Part shown: positions 8,655-16,862 of the stretch, piece after piece
Numbering within the stretch: the first letter of the stretch is position 1
Layout: each line of letters starts with the position of its first letter
Assembly (NCBI GenBank): GCA_022774705.1
Contig: JALFLM010000129.1
Coordinates: 22,628 to 86,627, forward strand
DNA: 64,000 bases
Source of the DNA: Lachnospiraceae bacterium
GTDB lineage: Bacteria > Bacillota > Clostridia > Lachnospirales > Lachnospiraceae
Direction of reading: 5' to 3'
The notes under the pieces: generated by a model
What the model saw: the letters and a program-made list of their open reading frames with translations, nothing else
Database searches by the model: none
Told to the model about the DNA's origin: nothing
Position numbers and translations under genes: made by a program

Positions 8655-10203
8655 ACGCGCAAAAGAAGAAATCCGCAATACGATCCGGGCGTATCTGATG
8701 AAGGATGAATACGGTCAGTATGTGATTCCTGCAGTAAGACAGAGACCGGTGCTTCTGATCGGCCCGCCCGGTATCGGGAAGACGGCGATTATGGAACAGG
8801 TGGCCAGAGAATGCGGAATCGGTCTGGTTTCCTATACGATTACTCATCATACGAGACAGAGTGCGGTGGGGCTGCCCTTTATCGAACATAAAATGTATGA
8901 AGGCCGGGAGTATTCCGTGACGGAATATACCATGAGCGAAATCATTGCTTCCGTTTACAACCGCATGGAGCAGACCGGGCTGAAAGAAGGGATTTTGTTT
9001 ATCGATGAGATCAACTGTGTGTCGGAGACTCTGGCTCCCACCATGCTGCAGTTTCTCCAGTGCAAGACCTTTGGTAATCAGAAGATTCCTCAGGGCTGGC
9101 TGATTGTGGCAGCGGGCAATCCGCCGGAATATAATAAATCAGTACGGGACTTTGATGTGGTGACGCTGGACCGCGTGAAGAAGATCGACGTATCGGAGGA
9201 CTACAGTGTCTGGAAAGAATACGCTTATGAGCAGAATATTCACAACAGTATTCTGACCTATCTGGAGATCAGGCGGGAGAATTTTTACGATATCGAGACA
9301 ACGTTGGACGGCAGGCGGTTTGTGACGGCGAGGGGATGGGAGGACCTGTCCCAGATTCTGTATACATATGAAAAACTGTCCATTCCTGTGGATGAAGAAC
9401 TGATTATTCAGTATCTGCAGTATCCCAGGATCGCCAAAGATTTTGCCGCTTATTACGATCTGTACAATAAATATAAAAATGATTATAAAGTCGAGGATAT
9501 TCTGGAAGGAATCCTGTCTCAGAATGCGCTGGAAAAACTGTGGCAGGCGCCTTTTGATGAGCGGCTCAGTGTTCTGGGACTGGTGATTGGCCGGCTGAAT
9601 GAGATGTTTACCCGGGTGATAGAGCGGGATTCCTATGTTTCGGAGCTTTATGAGGTGATGATCGATTACCGGGAACAGCTGGGGCAGGCCCAGGAGAGCC
9701 TTGCGGCTTCCGAACCCGGGGCTTCGCTGGGGCGCAGGGAGGCCATCAGCCTGCTGTCTCAGATGTCTGACCGGCTGACCAAAAAGCTGGAGGACAAAAA
9801 GGAAGCCGGTCTCATCAACCGGATGGAAGAGCGCTGCAGCCGCCGGGTTCTGGCAGAACTGGAGCGGGAGGAACATCTGCTGATGACAGCGGATTGCGAA
9901 ACGGCAGAAGAGTCATTTGCCATGATCAAAGCCGGATTCAACCGGGAAACGGCAGGACTCGAGGAGGAGACCGAACAGGTTTCCCAGGCGCTGGAATATG
10001 CCTTTGATTTTGTGGAAAAAGCTTTTGGCGAAGACCAGGAGCTGGTGGTATTTATCACGGAACTGTCGCTGAGTTACTATGCGATCCGTTTTATCAGCGA
10101 CAATGGATGCCCCAGATACTACCGTTACAATAAAACACTGCTGTCAGGAGAGCAGCAGAGGGAGATTCTGCAGCAGATTGAGGAACTGAGGGCAAATCAG
10201 TAG
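8644..10203 (+). CDS. MoxR-type AAA+ ATPase
   Basis: A 519-residue ATPase starting at ATG 8644, preceded by a GGCGGAGGTGA site; longer upstream readings overlap the VWA gene without a ribosome-binding site. Walker A is GPPGIGKT at about 40-47, Walker B is ILFIDE at about 117-122, and sensor-1 is AAGNPPEYN. The segment after the ATPase core (330-519) is a long, charged, mostly helical extension with several Glu/Arg-rich stretches. It lies in one operon with the LRR and VWA/DUF2201 genes and overlaps the latter. MoxR ATPases typically act with VWA proteins as metal- or complex-inserting chaperones. Here the precise client is unknown. No transmembrane segment is visible. Confidence 0.88.
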   Translation: MHIKRAKEEIRNTIRAYLMKDEYGQYVIPAVRQRPVLLIGPPGIGKTAIMEQVARECGIGLVSYTITHHTRQSAVGLPFIEHKMYEGREYSVTEYTMSEIIASVYNRMEQTGLKEGILFIDEINCVSETLAPTMLQFLQCKTFGNQKIPQGWLIVAAGNPPEYNKSVRDFDVVTLDRVKKIDVSEDYSVWKEYAYEQNIHNSILTYLEIRRENFYDIETTLDGRRFVTARGWEDLSQILYTYEKLSIPVDEELIIQYLQYPRIAKDFAAYYDLYNKYKNDYKVEDILEGILSQNALEKLWQAPFDERLSVLGLVIGRLNEMFTRVIERDSYVSELYEVMIDYREQLGQAQESLAASEPGASLGRREAISLLSQMSDRLTKKLEDKKEAGLINRMEERCSRRVLAELEREEHLLMTADCETAEESFAMIKAGFNRETAGLEEETEQVSQALEYAFDFVEKAFGEDQELVVFITELSLSYYAIRFISDNGCPRYYRYNKTLLSGEQQREILQQIEELRANQ

Positions 10204-10307
10204 ATCAGGTTAAAATTGCTGTTTGCAAGCAGGACTGGCACAGCTGTTTTATCTGGAATCATGCTCTGCTGAATAGTTATTAAAAATATAATAAAGGATG
10301 GACTGCC

Positions 10308-11807
10308 ATGGAGACAACGTTAAAAAGAGGAGCGGGGATTCTGCTTCCCATATACGCGCTTCCCACACCCAACGGAATCGGCACCCTGGGTAAGGAAGCA
10401 ATGGAATTTATTGATTTTCTGAAAGAAAGCGGACAGAAATACTGGCAGGTGCTGCCGGCGGGGCCTACCAGCATCGGCGACAGCCCTTATCAGAATTTCT
10501 CGGCTTTTGCGGGAAATCCGTATTTTATCGATCTGGAGACTCTTCGTGAAGAAGGCCTGCTGAAAAGGGAGAATTACGAAGAGCGTGACTGGGGCGGGCA
10601 TCCCGGATATGTGGATTACGCTCATATTTATGAAAACCGGTTTAAGGTTCTGCGCATTGCATTCGGCAACAGCGAACATCAGGAAACAGAAGAATACAGA
10701 AATTTTGAGAAAGAAAATGCTTTCTGGCTGGAAGATTACGCCCTGTTTATGGCGGTAAAAGGCTATTTTGACGGTGCCTGCTGGCTGGACTGGGAGGAAG
10801 ATATCCGTCTTCATGAAGAAAAAGCAGTTGCCAGATATAAAGAAAAGCTGGCCTATGACATTGAATTCTGGAAATTCCTGCAGTTCAAATTTTTTGAGCA
10901 GTGGGATAAAGTGAGAGCTTATGCCAACGAGAATGAAATCGAGATCATCGGAGATATGCCCATTTATGTGGCGCTGGACAGTGCCGACACCTGGGTTTAT
11001 TATGAGCAGTTCCAGCTGGACGAGGAGCACAATCCGGAAAAAGTGGCCGGAGTACCGCCGGATGCATTTTCCGATGACGGACAGCTCTGGGGCAATCCGC
11101 TGTATGACTGGGATGCCATGGAAAAAGATGGGTTTTTCTGGTGGCGCGCCCGCGTGAAAACGGCAGCAAAGCTTTACGATGCCATTCGAATCGACCATTT
11201 TATCGGAATTGTGCGTTATTTTGCCATCCCTGCGGGAGCAAAAAACGGTATGGTTGGTGAGTTCCACTGGGGTCCCGGCAGGAAGCTGACGGACGCCATT
11301 GTGGAAGCAGCCGGAGAAACAAAGATCATTGCCGAAGATCTGGGCGTGATCATCGATGAAGTCCGCGCACTGAAAAAAGAAGCGGGATTCCCCGGTATGA
11401 AGGTGATTGAATTCGGTTTCGATTCCGGTGCAGACAATGATTACCTTCCCCACAATTATGAGCCCAACAGCATTGTTTACGCGGGTACCCATGATAATGA
11501 AACCCTGGCCGGCTATCTGCAGAACATAAGCGGATACACAAAGGAGCATCTGATGGATTATCTGGCAATCCGTGATGAGGACGAATATCAGAAATGTGCC
11601 CTTGACCGGGTAATCCGCATGGCTTATGGCAGCGTCAGCAGCGCAGCAATTCTGCAGGCGCAGGATGTACTGGGACTTGGCAATGAAGCCAGAACCAACG
11701 AGCCCTCCACTATCGGATATAACTGGAAATGGAGACTGCAGCCCGGGCAGCTGACGGAAAAGCACAGTGCTTATCTGAAAAAGCTGGCAGAACTGTACCG
11801 GAGATAG
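10308..11807 (+). CDS. malQ: 4-alpha-glucanotransferase (amylomaltase, GH77)
   Basis: MalQ transfers alpha-1,4-glucan segments between maltodextrins and releases glucose, in cytoplasmic glycogen/starch metabolism. The 499-residue length is typical of the short clostridial type. Motifs in order: GAGILLPIYALPTPNGIGTLG near the N-terminus, GDSPYQNFSAFAGNP, IGDMPIYVALDSADTW, PPDAFSDDGQLWGNPLYDW, the catalytic nucleophile region RIDHF at about 294-298, the acid/base region IIAEDLGV at about 341-348, and THDNE near 395. All three catalytic carboxylates of GH77 are present. It begins about 100 bp after the AAA+ gene with a modest Shine-Dalgarno site (AAAGGATGG). Glucose released could be phosphorylated by the ROK glucokinase encoded 4 kb upstream. 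Confidence 0.96.
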   Translation: METTLKRGAGILLPIYALPTPNGIGTLGKEAMEFIDFLKESGQKYWQVLPAGPTSIGDSPYQNFSAFAGNPYFIDLETLREEGLLKRENYEERDWGGHPGYVDYAHIYENRFKVLRIAFGNSEHQETEEYRNFEKENAFWLEDYALFMAVKGYFDGACWLDWEEDIRLHEEKAVARYKEKLAYDIEFWKFLQFKFFEQWDKVRAYANENEIEIIGDMPIYVALDSADTWVYYEQFQLDEEHNPEKVAGVPPDAFSDDGQLWGNPLYDWDAMEKDGFFWWRARVKTAAKLYDAIRIDHFIGIVRYFAIPAGAKNGMVGEFHWGPGRKLTDAIVEAAGETKIIAEDLGVIIDEVRALKKEAGFPGMKVIEFGFDSGADNDYLPHNYEPNSIVYAGTHDNETLAGYLQNISGYTKEHLMDYLAIRDEDEYQKCALDRVIRMAYGSVSSAAILQAQDVLGLGNEARTNEPSTIGYNWKWRLQPGQLTEKHSAYLKKLAELYRR

Positions 11808-11901
11808 GAGAGCTGGTACAGCTCCGCTGTGAATCCGGTGAATGGTCTGACGAAAGGAATATAAAAAAGAGTATACAGTATAAAAGAAAGGAAGCAGTGC
11901 T

Positions 11902-14007
11902 ATGAAAAAAAGATTTCTTTTTGTTGTCATTTGTTTATTTATGGTAGTTACGGGGCCATTGGCGAATGTGGCAGCAGCGGCTGATCAGGATGCGGCTGCT
12001 TTCTGCCAGCCGGTATCTGCAGAAGAAGTGGCGGCAGATGTGTTTCAGGAAGAAGCAGAGACAAAGCTGGCAGCTGGGACCGAGGGACTGAATGTAACAG
12101 GTCGGACGGTAAGTGAAATCCGTGCCTTTGCTTTCAGTCATCCGGCAGAATTATTCCAGCGGGTGACTTATAAGACGAAGCCTTCTTTAAGCGGCACATA
12201 CAGTGCAGGTATATTGTCCGATACAACGCTGAAATCAGCATTGAATCTGCTTAACCAGTGCCGCTATATTGCCGGTCTGGATGGCAATGTGACACTGGAT
12301 GAGAATTATTCAAAAAAGGCATCGGCAGCAACTCTGGTCAACAGGCTGAACGGAGAACTGAGCCATATGCCTTCGATACCATCTGTACTGCACAATCCTG
12401 ATCTTTATAACCTGGGTGTACAAGGAGCAAGCAGTTCCAATCTTGCATCAGGATACTACAATCTGAATCAGGCAATCCTCTATGGTTGGCTGTCTGATTC
12501 AGACAGCTATAATATTGACCGCGTCGGACACAGGCGCTGGGTGCTTAATCCTGATATGGGAAAGGTTGGATTTGGAGCAACAGATAACTATTATGCCATG
12601 TATGTGTTTGACCGGTCAGGAACCGGCGGTCAGTCACGGGTGGCATGGCCTGCGCAGAATATGCCGATTCAGTATTTTGATGCAGGAGATGCATGGTCTG
12701 TTTCTTTCGGTAAATCTCTGACAGCATCCAAAATCAAGGTAACGCTTGTCAGAACATCAGACAACAAAAAATGGACGTTCAGCAGCACTTCTTCAAATGG
12801 CAACTTTTATGTAAATAACAGTGGCTACGGACAGGCGGGCTGTGTCATTTTCCGACCGGACAGTCTGACGTCCATCAAAGCCGGGGACAGCTTCACTGTA
12901 ACAATTTCAGGGGCAGAAAGTTCACCGGTTTCCTATCAGGTTAATTTCTTTGATATGGTCAGAAGTATCAGCAGCGCATCTGTTACACTGTCCAGCAAAG
13001 AATATACATATGATGGGAAAGCAAAAAAACCTTCTACAGTTGTAAAGCTGGGAAATACCACTCTGAAAAAAGGAACGGACTATACAGTAACCTATCAGAA
13101 TAATGTTAATGTGGGAACCGGAAAGGTTATTATAACGGGAATCGGTAATTACAAAGGGACTGTAACAAAAACATTTGCTATTAACAAAGCGGATCAGACC
13201 ATAAACGTATCGCTATCATCATCCAGTGTTAAGGTAGGAACAACAGTAACTATTAAAGCAGCTGCATGTGGAGCGGCCAGAATAACCTATTCTTCCAGCA
13301 ATACCAGTGTGGCAAAGGTCAGTTCAACGGGTACTGTTACCGGAACAGGTGTCGGAACGGTGACGATTACTATTAAAGCAGCGGCAACAGGTAATTATCA
13401 TCAGGCATTGAAAAAACTGCAGATCAGGGTTATTCCCAGGACGCCTTCCATTGCCGGTCTCACCAGCGTTTCCTCTGGAGTTACCGTAAAATGGAACAGG
13501 ATCAGTGAAGCAGACGGTTATTACGTATATCGAAAGAAAGGTTCGGAAACTGGCTGGACGGAGGCGGCAAATATAAAAAACGGTACTGTACTTAGCTGGA
13601 CCGATAAGCATGCCACTGAAAACGGAACAAAATATGTATACATGGTAAAAGCATATAAGACCGTATCCGGTACTGCTTACACCAGTACTTCCAGCTCCAG
13701 CAAAACCATCTACCGCCTGAGCCGTCCGACTATCTCCGGCCTGACAAACAGTGCATCGAAGACCTTTAAGGTGACTTGGGGTAAAAATACCAAAGCCAGC
13801 GGTTATCAGGTGCAGTACGCAACAGCCAGCAGCTTCAGCGGGGCGAAAACGAAAACGTACAGCGGGTACAGTTCCGTCACGAAGTCGGTGAATGGACTGA
13901 CGAAGGGCAAGACTTATTATGTGCGTGTAAGGTCTTATAAAACGGTTGGAAATGTGAAATATTATTCTGCATGGAGTACGGCGAAAAAGGTGAAGATCAC
14001 CAGGTAA
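11902..14007 (+). CDS. Secreted CAP-domain protein with Ig-like and fibronectin type III modules
   Basis: A 701-residue exported protein. The N-terminus is a classical signal peptide (basic MKKR, hydrophobic core to about residue 22, AAA cleavage region). Residues ~100-240 form a CAP/SCP-type domain: LNQCRYIAGLDGNVTLD, later GWLSDSDSYNIDRVGHRRWVLNP, with the RVGHRRW turn that is typical of bacterial CAP proteins. From ~350 a tail of modules follows: a YDGK-type beta domain (EYTYDGKAKKPS), a BIG2-like Ig domain (KVSSTGTVTGTGVGTVTIT), and two fibronectin type III domains ending in KVKITR. No LPXTG sorting signal or transmembrane anchor is seen, so release or non-covalent wall binding is likely. 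A GGAAG site precedes the ATG and a strong terminator follows. The substrate is unknown. Confidence 0.85.
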   Translation: MKKRFLFVVICLFMVVTGPLANVAAAADQDAAAFCQPVSAEEVAADVFQEEAETKLAAGTEGLNVTGRTVSEIRAFAFSHPAELFQRVTYKTKPSLSGTYSAGILSDTTLKSALNLLNQCRYIAGLDGNVTLDENYSKKASAATLVNRLNGELSHMPSIPSVLHNPDLYNLGVQGASSSNLASGYYNLNQAILYGWLSDSDSYNIDRVGHRRWVLNPDMGKVGFGATDNYYAMYVFDRSGTGGQSRVAWPAQNMPIQYFDAGDAWSVSFGKSLTASKIKVTLVRTSDNKKWTFSSTSSNGNFYVNNSGYGQAGCVIFRPDSLTSIKAGDSFTVTISGAESSPVSYQVNFFDMVRSISSASVTLSSKEYTYDGKAKKPSTVVKLGNTTLKKGTDYTVTYQNNVNVGTGKVIITGIGNYKGTVTKTFAINKADQTINVSLSSSSVKVGTTVTIKAAACGAARITYSSSNTSVAKVSSTGTVTGTGVGTVTITIKAAATGNYHQALKKLQIRVIPRTPSIAGLTSVSSGVTVKWNRISEADGYYVYRKKGSETGWTEAANIKNGTVLSWTDKHATENGTKYVYMVKAYKTVSGTAYTSTSSSSKTIYRLSRPTISGLTNSASKTFKVTWGKNTKASGYQVQYATASSFSGAKTKTYSGYSSVTKSVNGLTKGKTYYVRVRSYKTVGNVKYYSAWSTAKKVKITR

Positions 14008-14034
14008 AAAGCAGTAAGTAAAGAGGAAAATAAA

Positions 14035-14085
14035 ACGGCCCTTCAGAACAGTTTACAGGAACTTTGTCTGAAGGGCTGTTTTTCC
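14035..14085. terminator. Bidirectional terminator between the CAP gene and the PsiE-like gene
   Basis: Arms ACGGCCCTTCAGA (14035-14047) and TCTGAAGGGCTGT (14067-14079) pair with one G-U. T-runs follow on the plus strand, and an A-rich flank gives T-runs on the minus strand. It can serve both convergent genes. Confidence 0.85.
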
Positions 14086-14117
14086 GGGCAGCAAAACCGG
14101 TTAAATATGATAATCTG

Positions 14118-14552
14118 TTAGTCTTCCCCGTCTTCATGAGCTTTTTTACGGTCGTTTGCTTTTTTTACATCCGGTACCACCAGAAACCTGCGGATGGCAA
14201 ACAGGACAGCGATGGCAAAGGTTCCGATCAATGTGTTGATGGGGCTCAGATGCTCCACAACCATCTGACGTGCGGTTGCCATCATCAGCACCTCGATGAC
14301 TGTTTCGGGGGTGTAATTGCACAGCATTTTTACGAACTCGATTCCGACAACCAGCCCCAGGGCAGAAGAAAGGAACTGGTTAAACCCATCATTTTCGATG
14401 GTGGTACTCAATGTCTCGGGCAGATGGATAATCAGATTGAAAATCATGATGATAATAACGCAGGTAATGATACAGGACATGAAAATCTCTGTGTACCGTG
14501 CGATATTGATGATAAGATCATTGAGCTTTTTTCTTGTAGGTAGTTTTTGCAT
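14118..14552 (-). CDS. PsiE-like small membrane protein
   Basis: The start at 14552 is chosen because an AGGAGGAAACC site lies just upstream on the minus strand; a longer in-frame reading lacks one. The 144-residue protein shows four hydrophobic segments: around residues 20-42 (IIIMIFNLII), 62-80, 85-100 and 112-128 (LIGTFAIAVLFAIRRF). It has a short basic N-terminus and an acidic C-terminus (KKAHEDGED). The pattern and the segment VGIEFVKMLCNYTPETVIEVLM resemble the PsiE / phosphate-starvation-inducible membrane family, whose biochemical function is not established. It is transcribed alone, away from the sua5 operon, from the promoter listed next. Confidence 0.65.
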   Translation of the reverse strand: MQKLPTRKKLNDLIINIARYTEIFMSCIITCVIIIMIFNLIIHLPETLSTTIENDGFNQFLSSALGLVVGIEFVKMLCNYTPETVIEVLMMATARQMVVEHLSPINTLIGTFAIAVLFAIRRFLVVPDVKKANDRKKAHEDGED

Positions 14553-14580
14553 GGTTTCCTCCTGTATGTATTGTGATGTA

Positions 14581-14609
14581 ATTCTAACATGAGAAAACGG
14601 TTCCCGCAA
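14581..14609 (-). promoter_or_regulatory. Sigma-A promoter for the PsiE-like gene
   Basis: On the minus strand, TTGCGG (14609-14604) and TAGAAT (14586-14581) are 17 bp apart, with a TGT extension before the -10. Transcription would begin near 14574, about 22 nt before the ATG. Confidence 0.65.
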
Positions 14610-14666
14610 TGTTTTTCGGGAAAGAAACCGCTTCCATGGAAATCTATGGAATCATATAAGATTTGA

Positions 14667-14695
14667 TTGAACACATGTTCGAAATGTGATATAAT
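14667..14695 (+). promoter_or_regulatory. Sigma-A promoter with an embedded LexA-box-like palindrome (sua5 operon P1)
   Basis: TTGAAC (14667-14672) and TATAAT (14690-14695) are 17 bp apart with a TGA extension. The palindrome GAACACATGTTC (14669-14680) overlaps the -35 and spacer. It matches the Gram-positive LexA/DinR consensus core GAAC-N4-GTTC exactly, including purine/pyrimidine choices (RNRY). A repressor bound there would block the promoter. Transcripts would read through a 225-nt leader into sua5. Confidence 0.65.
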
Positions 14696-14791
14696 AAACA
14701 CAGATTTCATTTTACAGGAAACGCTGCAGGGCAGTTTCACACAGTTTCTCTGCGTCGGACAGATAAGAAATTTTGTTTACCGGAATACCGG

Positions 14792-14820
14792 TTGCAAAGT
14801 TGCTGCAATGATATTATACT
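14792..14820 (+). promoter_or_regulatory. Second sigma-A promoter of the sua5 operon (P2)
   Basis: TTGCAA (14792-14797) and TATACT (14815-14820) are 17 bp apart. A small hairpin ACCGG-AATA-CCGGT lies just upstream. The promoter would give LexA-independent expression. The rest of the 373-bp gap between the two divergent genes holds no coding sequence that I can support. Confidence 0.6.
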
Positions 14821-14925
14821 GGATACGAAGTAAAAATTCAGACGATATTCAGAATTTTCAATAAAATAAATGGGTTATTGTGATAATTAATTCTACTTTA
14901 TATTAAAGAAGGGCATTAGTGTCAG

Positions 14926-15984
14926 ATGGATACAAAGATTATTAATCTTCAGTTATTAGATCAATCAGAGGTGGATACCGCTTATGCGGAGGCTGCCGGG
15001 ATTATCAGAGAGGGGGGGCTTGTGGCTTTTCCTACAGAGACGGTATACGGGCTTGGGGCCAACGCGCTGGACGAGCAGGCAGCGGCTAAAATCTACGCAG
15101 CCAAGGGGAGACCTTCAGATAACCCGCTGATCGCTCATATTTCCCGGGAACAGCAACTGGAGGAGATTGCGGCATATATCCCGGAAACCGCCCGGATTCT
15201 CATGAAGCATTACTGGCCAGGGCCGCTGACCATGATTTTCCGGAAAAAGGACATTGTTCCCCGGGGAACGACGGGAGGACTGGATACGGTGGCTGTGCGG
15301 ATGCCGGATCATCCGGTGGCAAGGCGCCTGATCGATGCGGCAGGTGTGCCGATCGCCGCACCCAGTGCCAATCTGTCGGGCAGACCCAGTCCTACCACGG
15401 CGGAACGGACGGCGGAAGACATGGAAGGCAAGATCGAGATGATTCTTGACGGGGGTCCCTGCAGGATCGGCATCGAGTCCACCATTGTGGACATGACGGA
15501 GGATATTCCCGTGATTCTCAGACCGGGTTTTATCACGTATGAGATGCTCAGGGAGCTGCTGGGAGAAGTGAGAAAAGACCGGGCTCTGGATGCGAAGGAA
15601 TGGAGATATTTCCGTCCCAAGGCACCGGGACAGAAATACCGTCATTATGCTCCCAAGGCGCCCATGACTCTGGTAGAGGGCGGAATTGAAGCGGTGACTG
15701 CGAAGATATGCGACCTGACAGATGCTTCCATCCGGGAAGGAAAAAAGGTGGGAGTGATCTGTACCGACGAGACCGAAGCCTGCTACCATCAGGGCATCGT
15801 GAAAAGCATGGGAAGCCGCGTCAGACTGGAAAGCGTGGCACATAATCTGTACGAGATTCTGCGCGAATTTGACGAGACCGGTGTGGAGGTCATCTATTCG
15901 GAAGCGTTCCCATCGGATGAACTGGGGTTTGCAGTTATGAACCGTCTTGTAAAGGCTGCCGGTCATAAAGAGATTCAGGTATAG
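14926..15984 (+). CDS. ywlC: L-threonylcarbamoyladenylate synthase (Sua5/YwlC type)
   Basis: It makes threonylcarbamoyl-AMP from threonine, bicarbonate and ATP for the t6A37 modification of ANN-decoding tRNAs. The 352-residue length is that of the two-domain Sua5 form: the YrdC core (about 15-205) and a C-terminal Sua5 domain (about 240-345). The core shows GGLVAFPTETVYGLGANAL, IYAAKGRPSDNPLI, PGPLTMIF and the SANLSGRPSPTT segment. The linker contains the RPKAPGQKYRHYAPKAPM stretch typical of Sua5. A GAAGGG site lies about 12 nt before the ATG, which is loose. It is first in a four-gene set followed by the YwlE-like, rpiB and dCMP deaminase genes. The order Sua5-YwlE-RpiB mirrors the ywlC-ywlE-ywlF arrangement of Bacillus subtilis. 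Confidence 0.95.
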   Translation: MDTKIINLQLLDQSEVDTAYAEAAGIIREGGLVAFPTETVYGLGANALDEQAAAKIYAAKGRPSDNPLIAHISREQQLEEIAAYIPETARILMKHYWPGPLTMIFRKKDIVPRGTTGGLDTVAVRMPDHPVARRLIDAAGVPIAAPSANLSGRPSPTTAERTAEDMEGKIEMILDGGPCRIGIESTIVDMTEDIPVILRPGFITYEMLRELLGEVRKDRALDAKEWRYFRPKAPGQKYRHYAPKAPMTLVEGGIEAVTAKICDLTDASIREGKKVGVICTDETEACYHQGIVKSMGSRVRLESVAHNLYEILREFDETGVEVIYSEAFPSDELGFAVMNRLVKAAGHKEIQV

Positions 15985-16041
15985 ATCTGCCTGACATGCA
16001 CACATAGTCATTAAGAACAATACTCAGAAAAGGGGGTGTGT

Positions 16042-16833
16042 ATGGTGAAACGTTATCGTAAGGTTATTCTGGCAGGCGCGGATAACACCTGTGAAAGTGT
16101 CATGGCGGAAGCTATTTTTAAAAATATAGCGGGAGAGCGTCCGCTGGAGATCATTTCCAGAGGGCTGGTGGTTCTGTTTCCGGAACCGGTTAATCCCAAG
16201 GCGGATGCGGTGCTGCAGGCAAATCATCTGCAGGCTTCCAAAAATTACAGTGAGAAACTGACGATTGATGACATTACGGAAGATACCCTGATTCTGGCTC
16301 TCCGGGAGACACAGGTGCAGAAGATACTGAATACGCTTGATCCGGCATGCGATGTGTCTACGCTGAGAGGTTTTGTGGGTTATAAGGGAGATACGGAAAC
16401 ACCGTCGGGTGATCTGTCCAATTATCAGGATGCATTTGAGAATCTGGATCTTCTGGTAAAGGCAGCCGCCCAGCTTATTTTTGAGCCTATCGATGATGAA
16501 CTGGCGAAGGAACCGAAATCGCTGAGTATGGCGGAAGTGGAGCGGGTTGTCCAGCAGGTTTTTGAAGAAAGTGTTCAGGAGACCATGGGATCAGAGATGG
16601 ACACCGTATCGCAGGAACTGAAGCAGAAGCATGAAAAGGAGCTGGAAGAAGAATACATGCGCGTGGTGGAGAAAACCGCCGCCCGCGAAGCGGCCAGAGA
16701 GGCGGCGAAAGAATCGGAGATTTCGGAATACAAGCTTCTGTATGAAGAAATCAAAGCAAAAAACAGTGATAGAAAATCAGAAAAAACAGATGCAGATGCT
16801 GATAAAATTCCGAAAGGAATGAAAAATATATAA
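16042..16833 (+). CDS. Degenerate low-molecular-weight phosphatase (YwlE-like) with charged helical tail
   Basis: The start is ATG 16042, with an AAAAGGGGG site 5 nt upstream; 263 residues. The N-terminal ~150 residues follow the LMW phosphotyrosine/phosphoarginine phosphatase fold: AGADNTCESVMAEAIFKNIA aligns with the family P-loop CTGNTCRSPMAE. The catalytic Cys is Gly12 and the P-loop Arg is Glu18. The family DP segment bearing the general-acid Asp appears as TP at 120-121. Only NTC and S-x-MAE remain. Residues 150-263 are a Glu/Lys/Ala-rich, probably coiled-coil tail absent from normal LMW phosphatases (~150 residues). The gene sits between sua5 and rpiB, the usual place of ywlE. I infer a catalytically dead descendant of YwlE that may act as a binding protein. 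A sequencing error cannot explain several separate substitutions. Confidence 0.8.
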   Translation: MVKRYRKVILAGADNTCESVMAEAIFKNIAGERPLEIISRGLVVLFPEPVNPKADAVLQANHLQASKNYSEKLTIDDITEDTLILALRETQVQKILNTLDPACDVSTLRGFVGYKGDTETPSGDLSNYQDAFENLDLLVKAAAQLIFEPIDDELAKEPKSLSMAEVERVVQQVFEESVQETMGSEMDTVSQELKQKHEKELEEEYMRVVEKTAAREAAREAAKESEISEYKLLYEEIKAKNSDRKSEKTDADADKIPKGMKNI

Positions 16834-16862
16834 AAAAGCGTACGATGAAAGGGGAATGAACA

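Noticed and set aside
10287-10292. TATAAT just before malQ
   Set aside because: No -35 at a suitable distance, and transcription would start inside the Shine-Dalgarno site.
10320-11930. 536-codon open frame opposite malQ
   Set aside because: It is the antisense shadow of malQ, whose catalytic motifs are complete.
14667-14864. 65-codon frame between the PsiE-like gene and sua5
   Set aside because: It starts inside the promoter hexamers and has no Shine-Dalgarno site; it is leader sequence.
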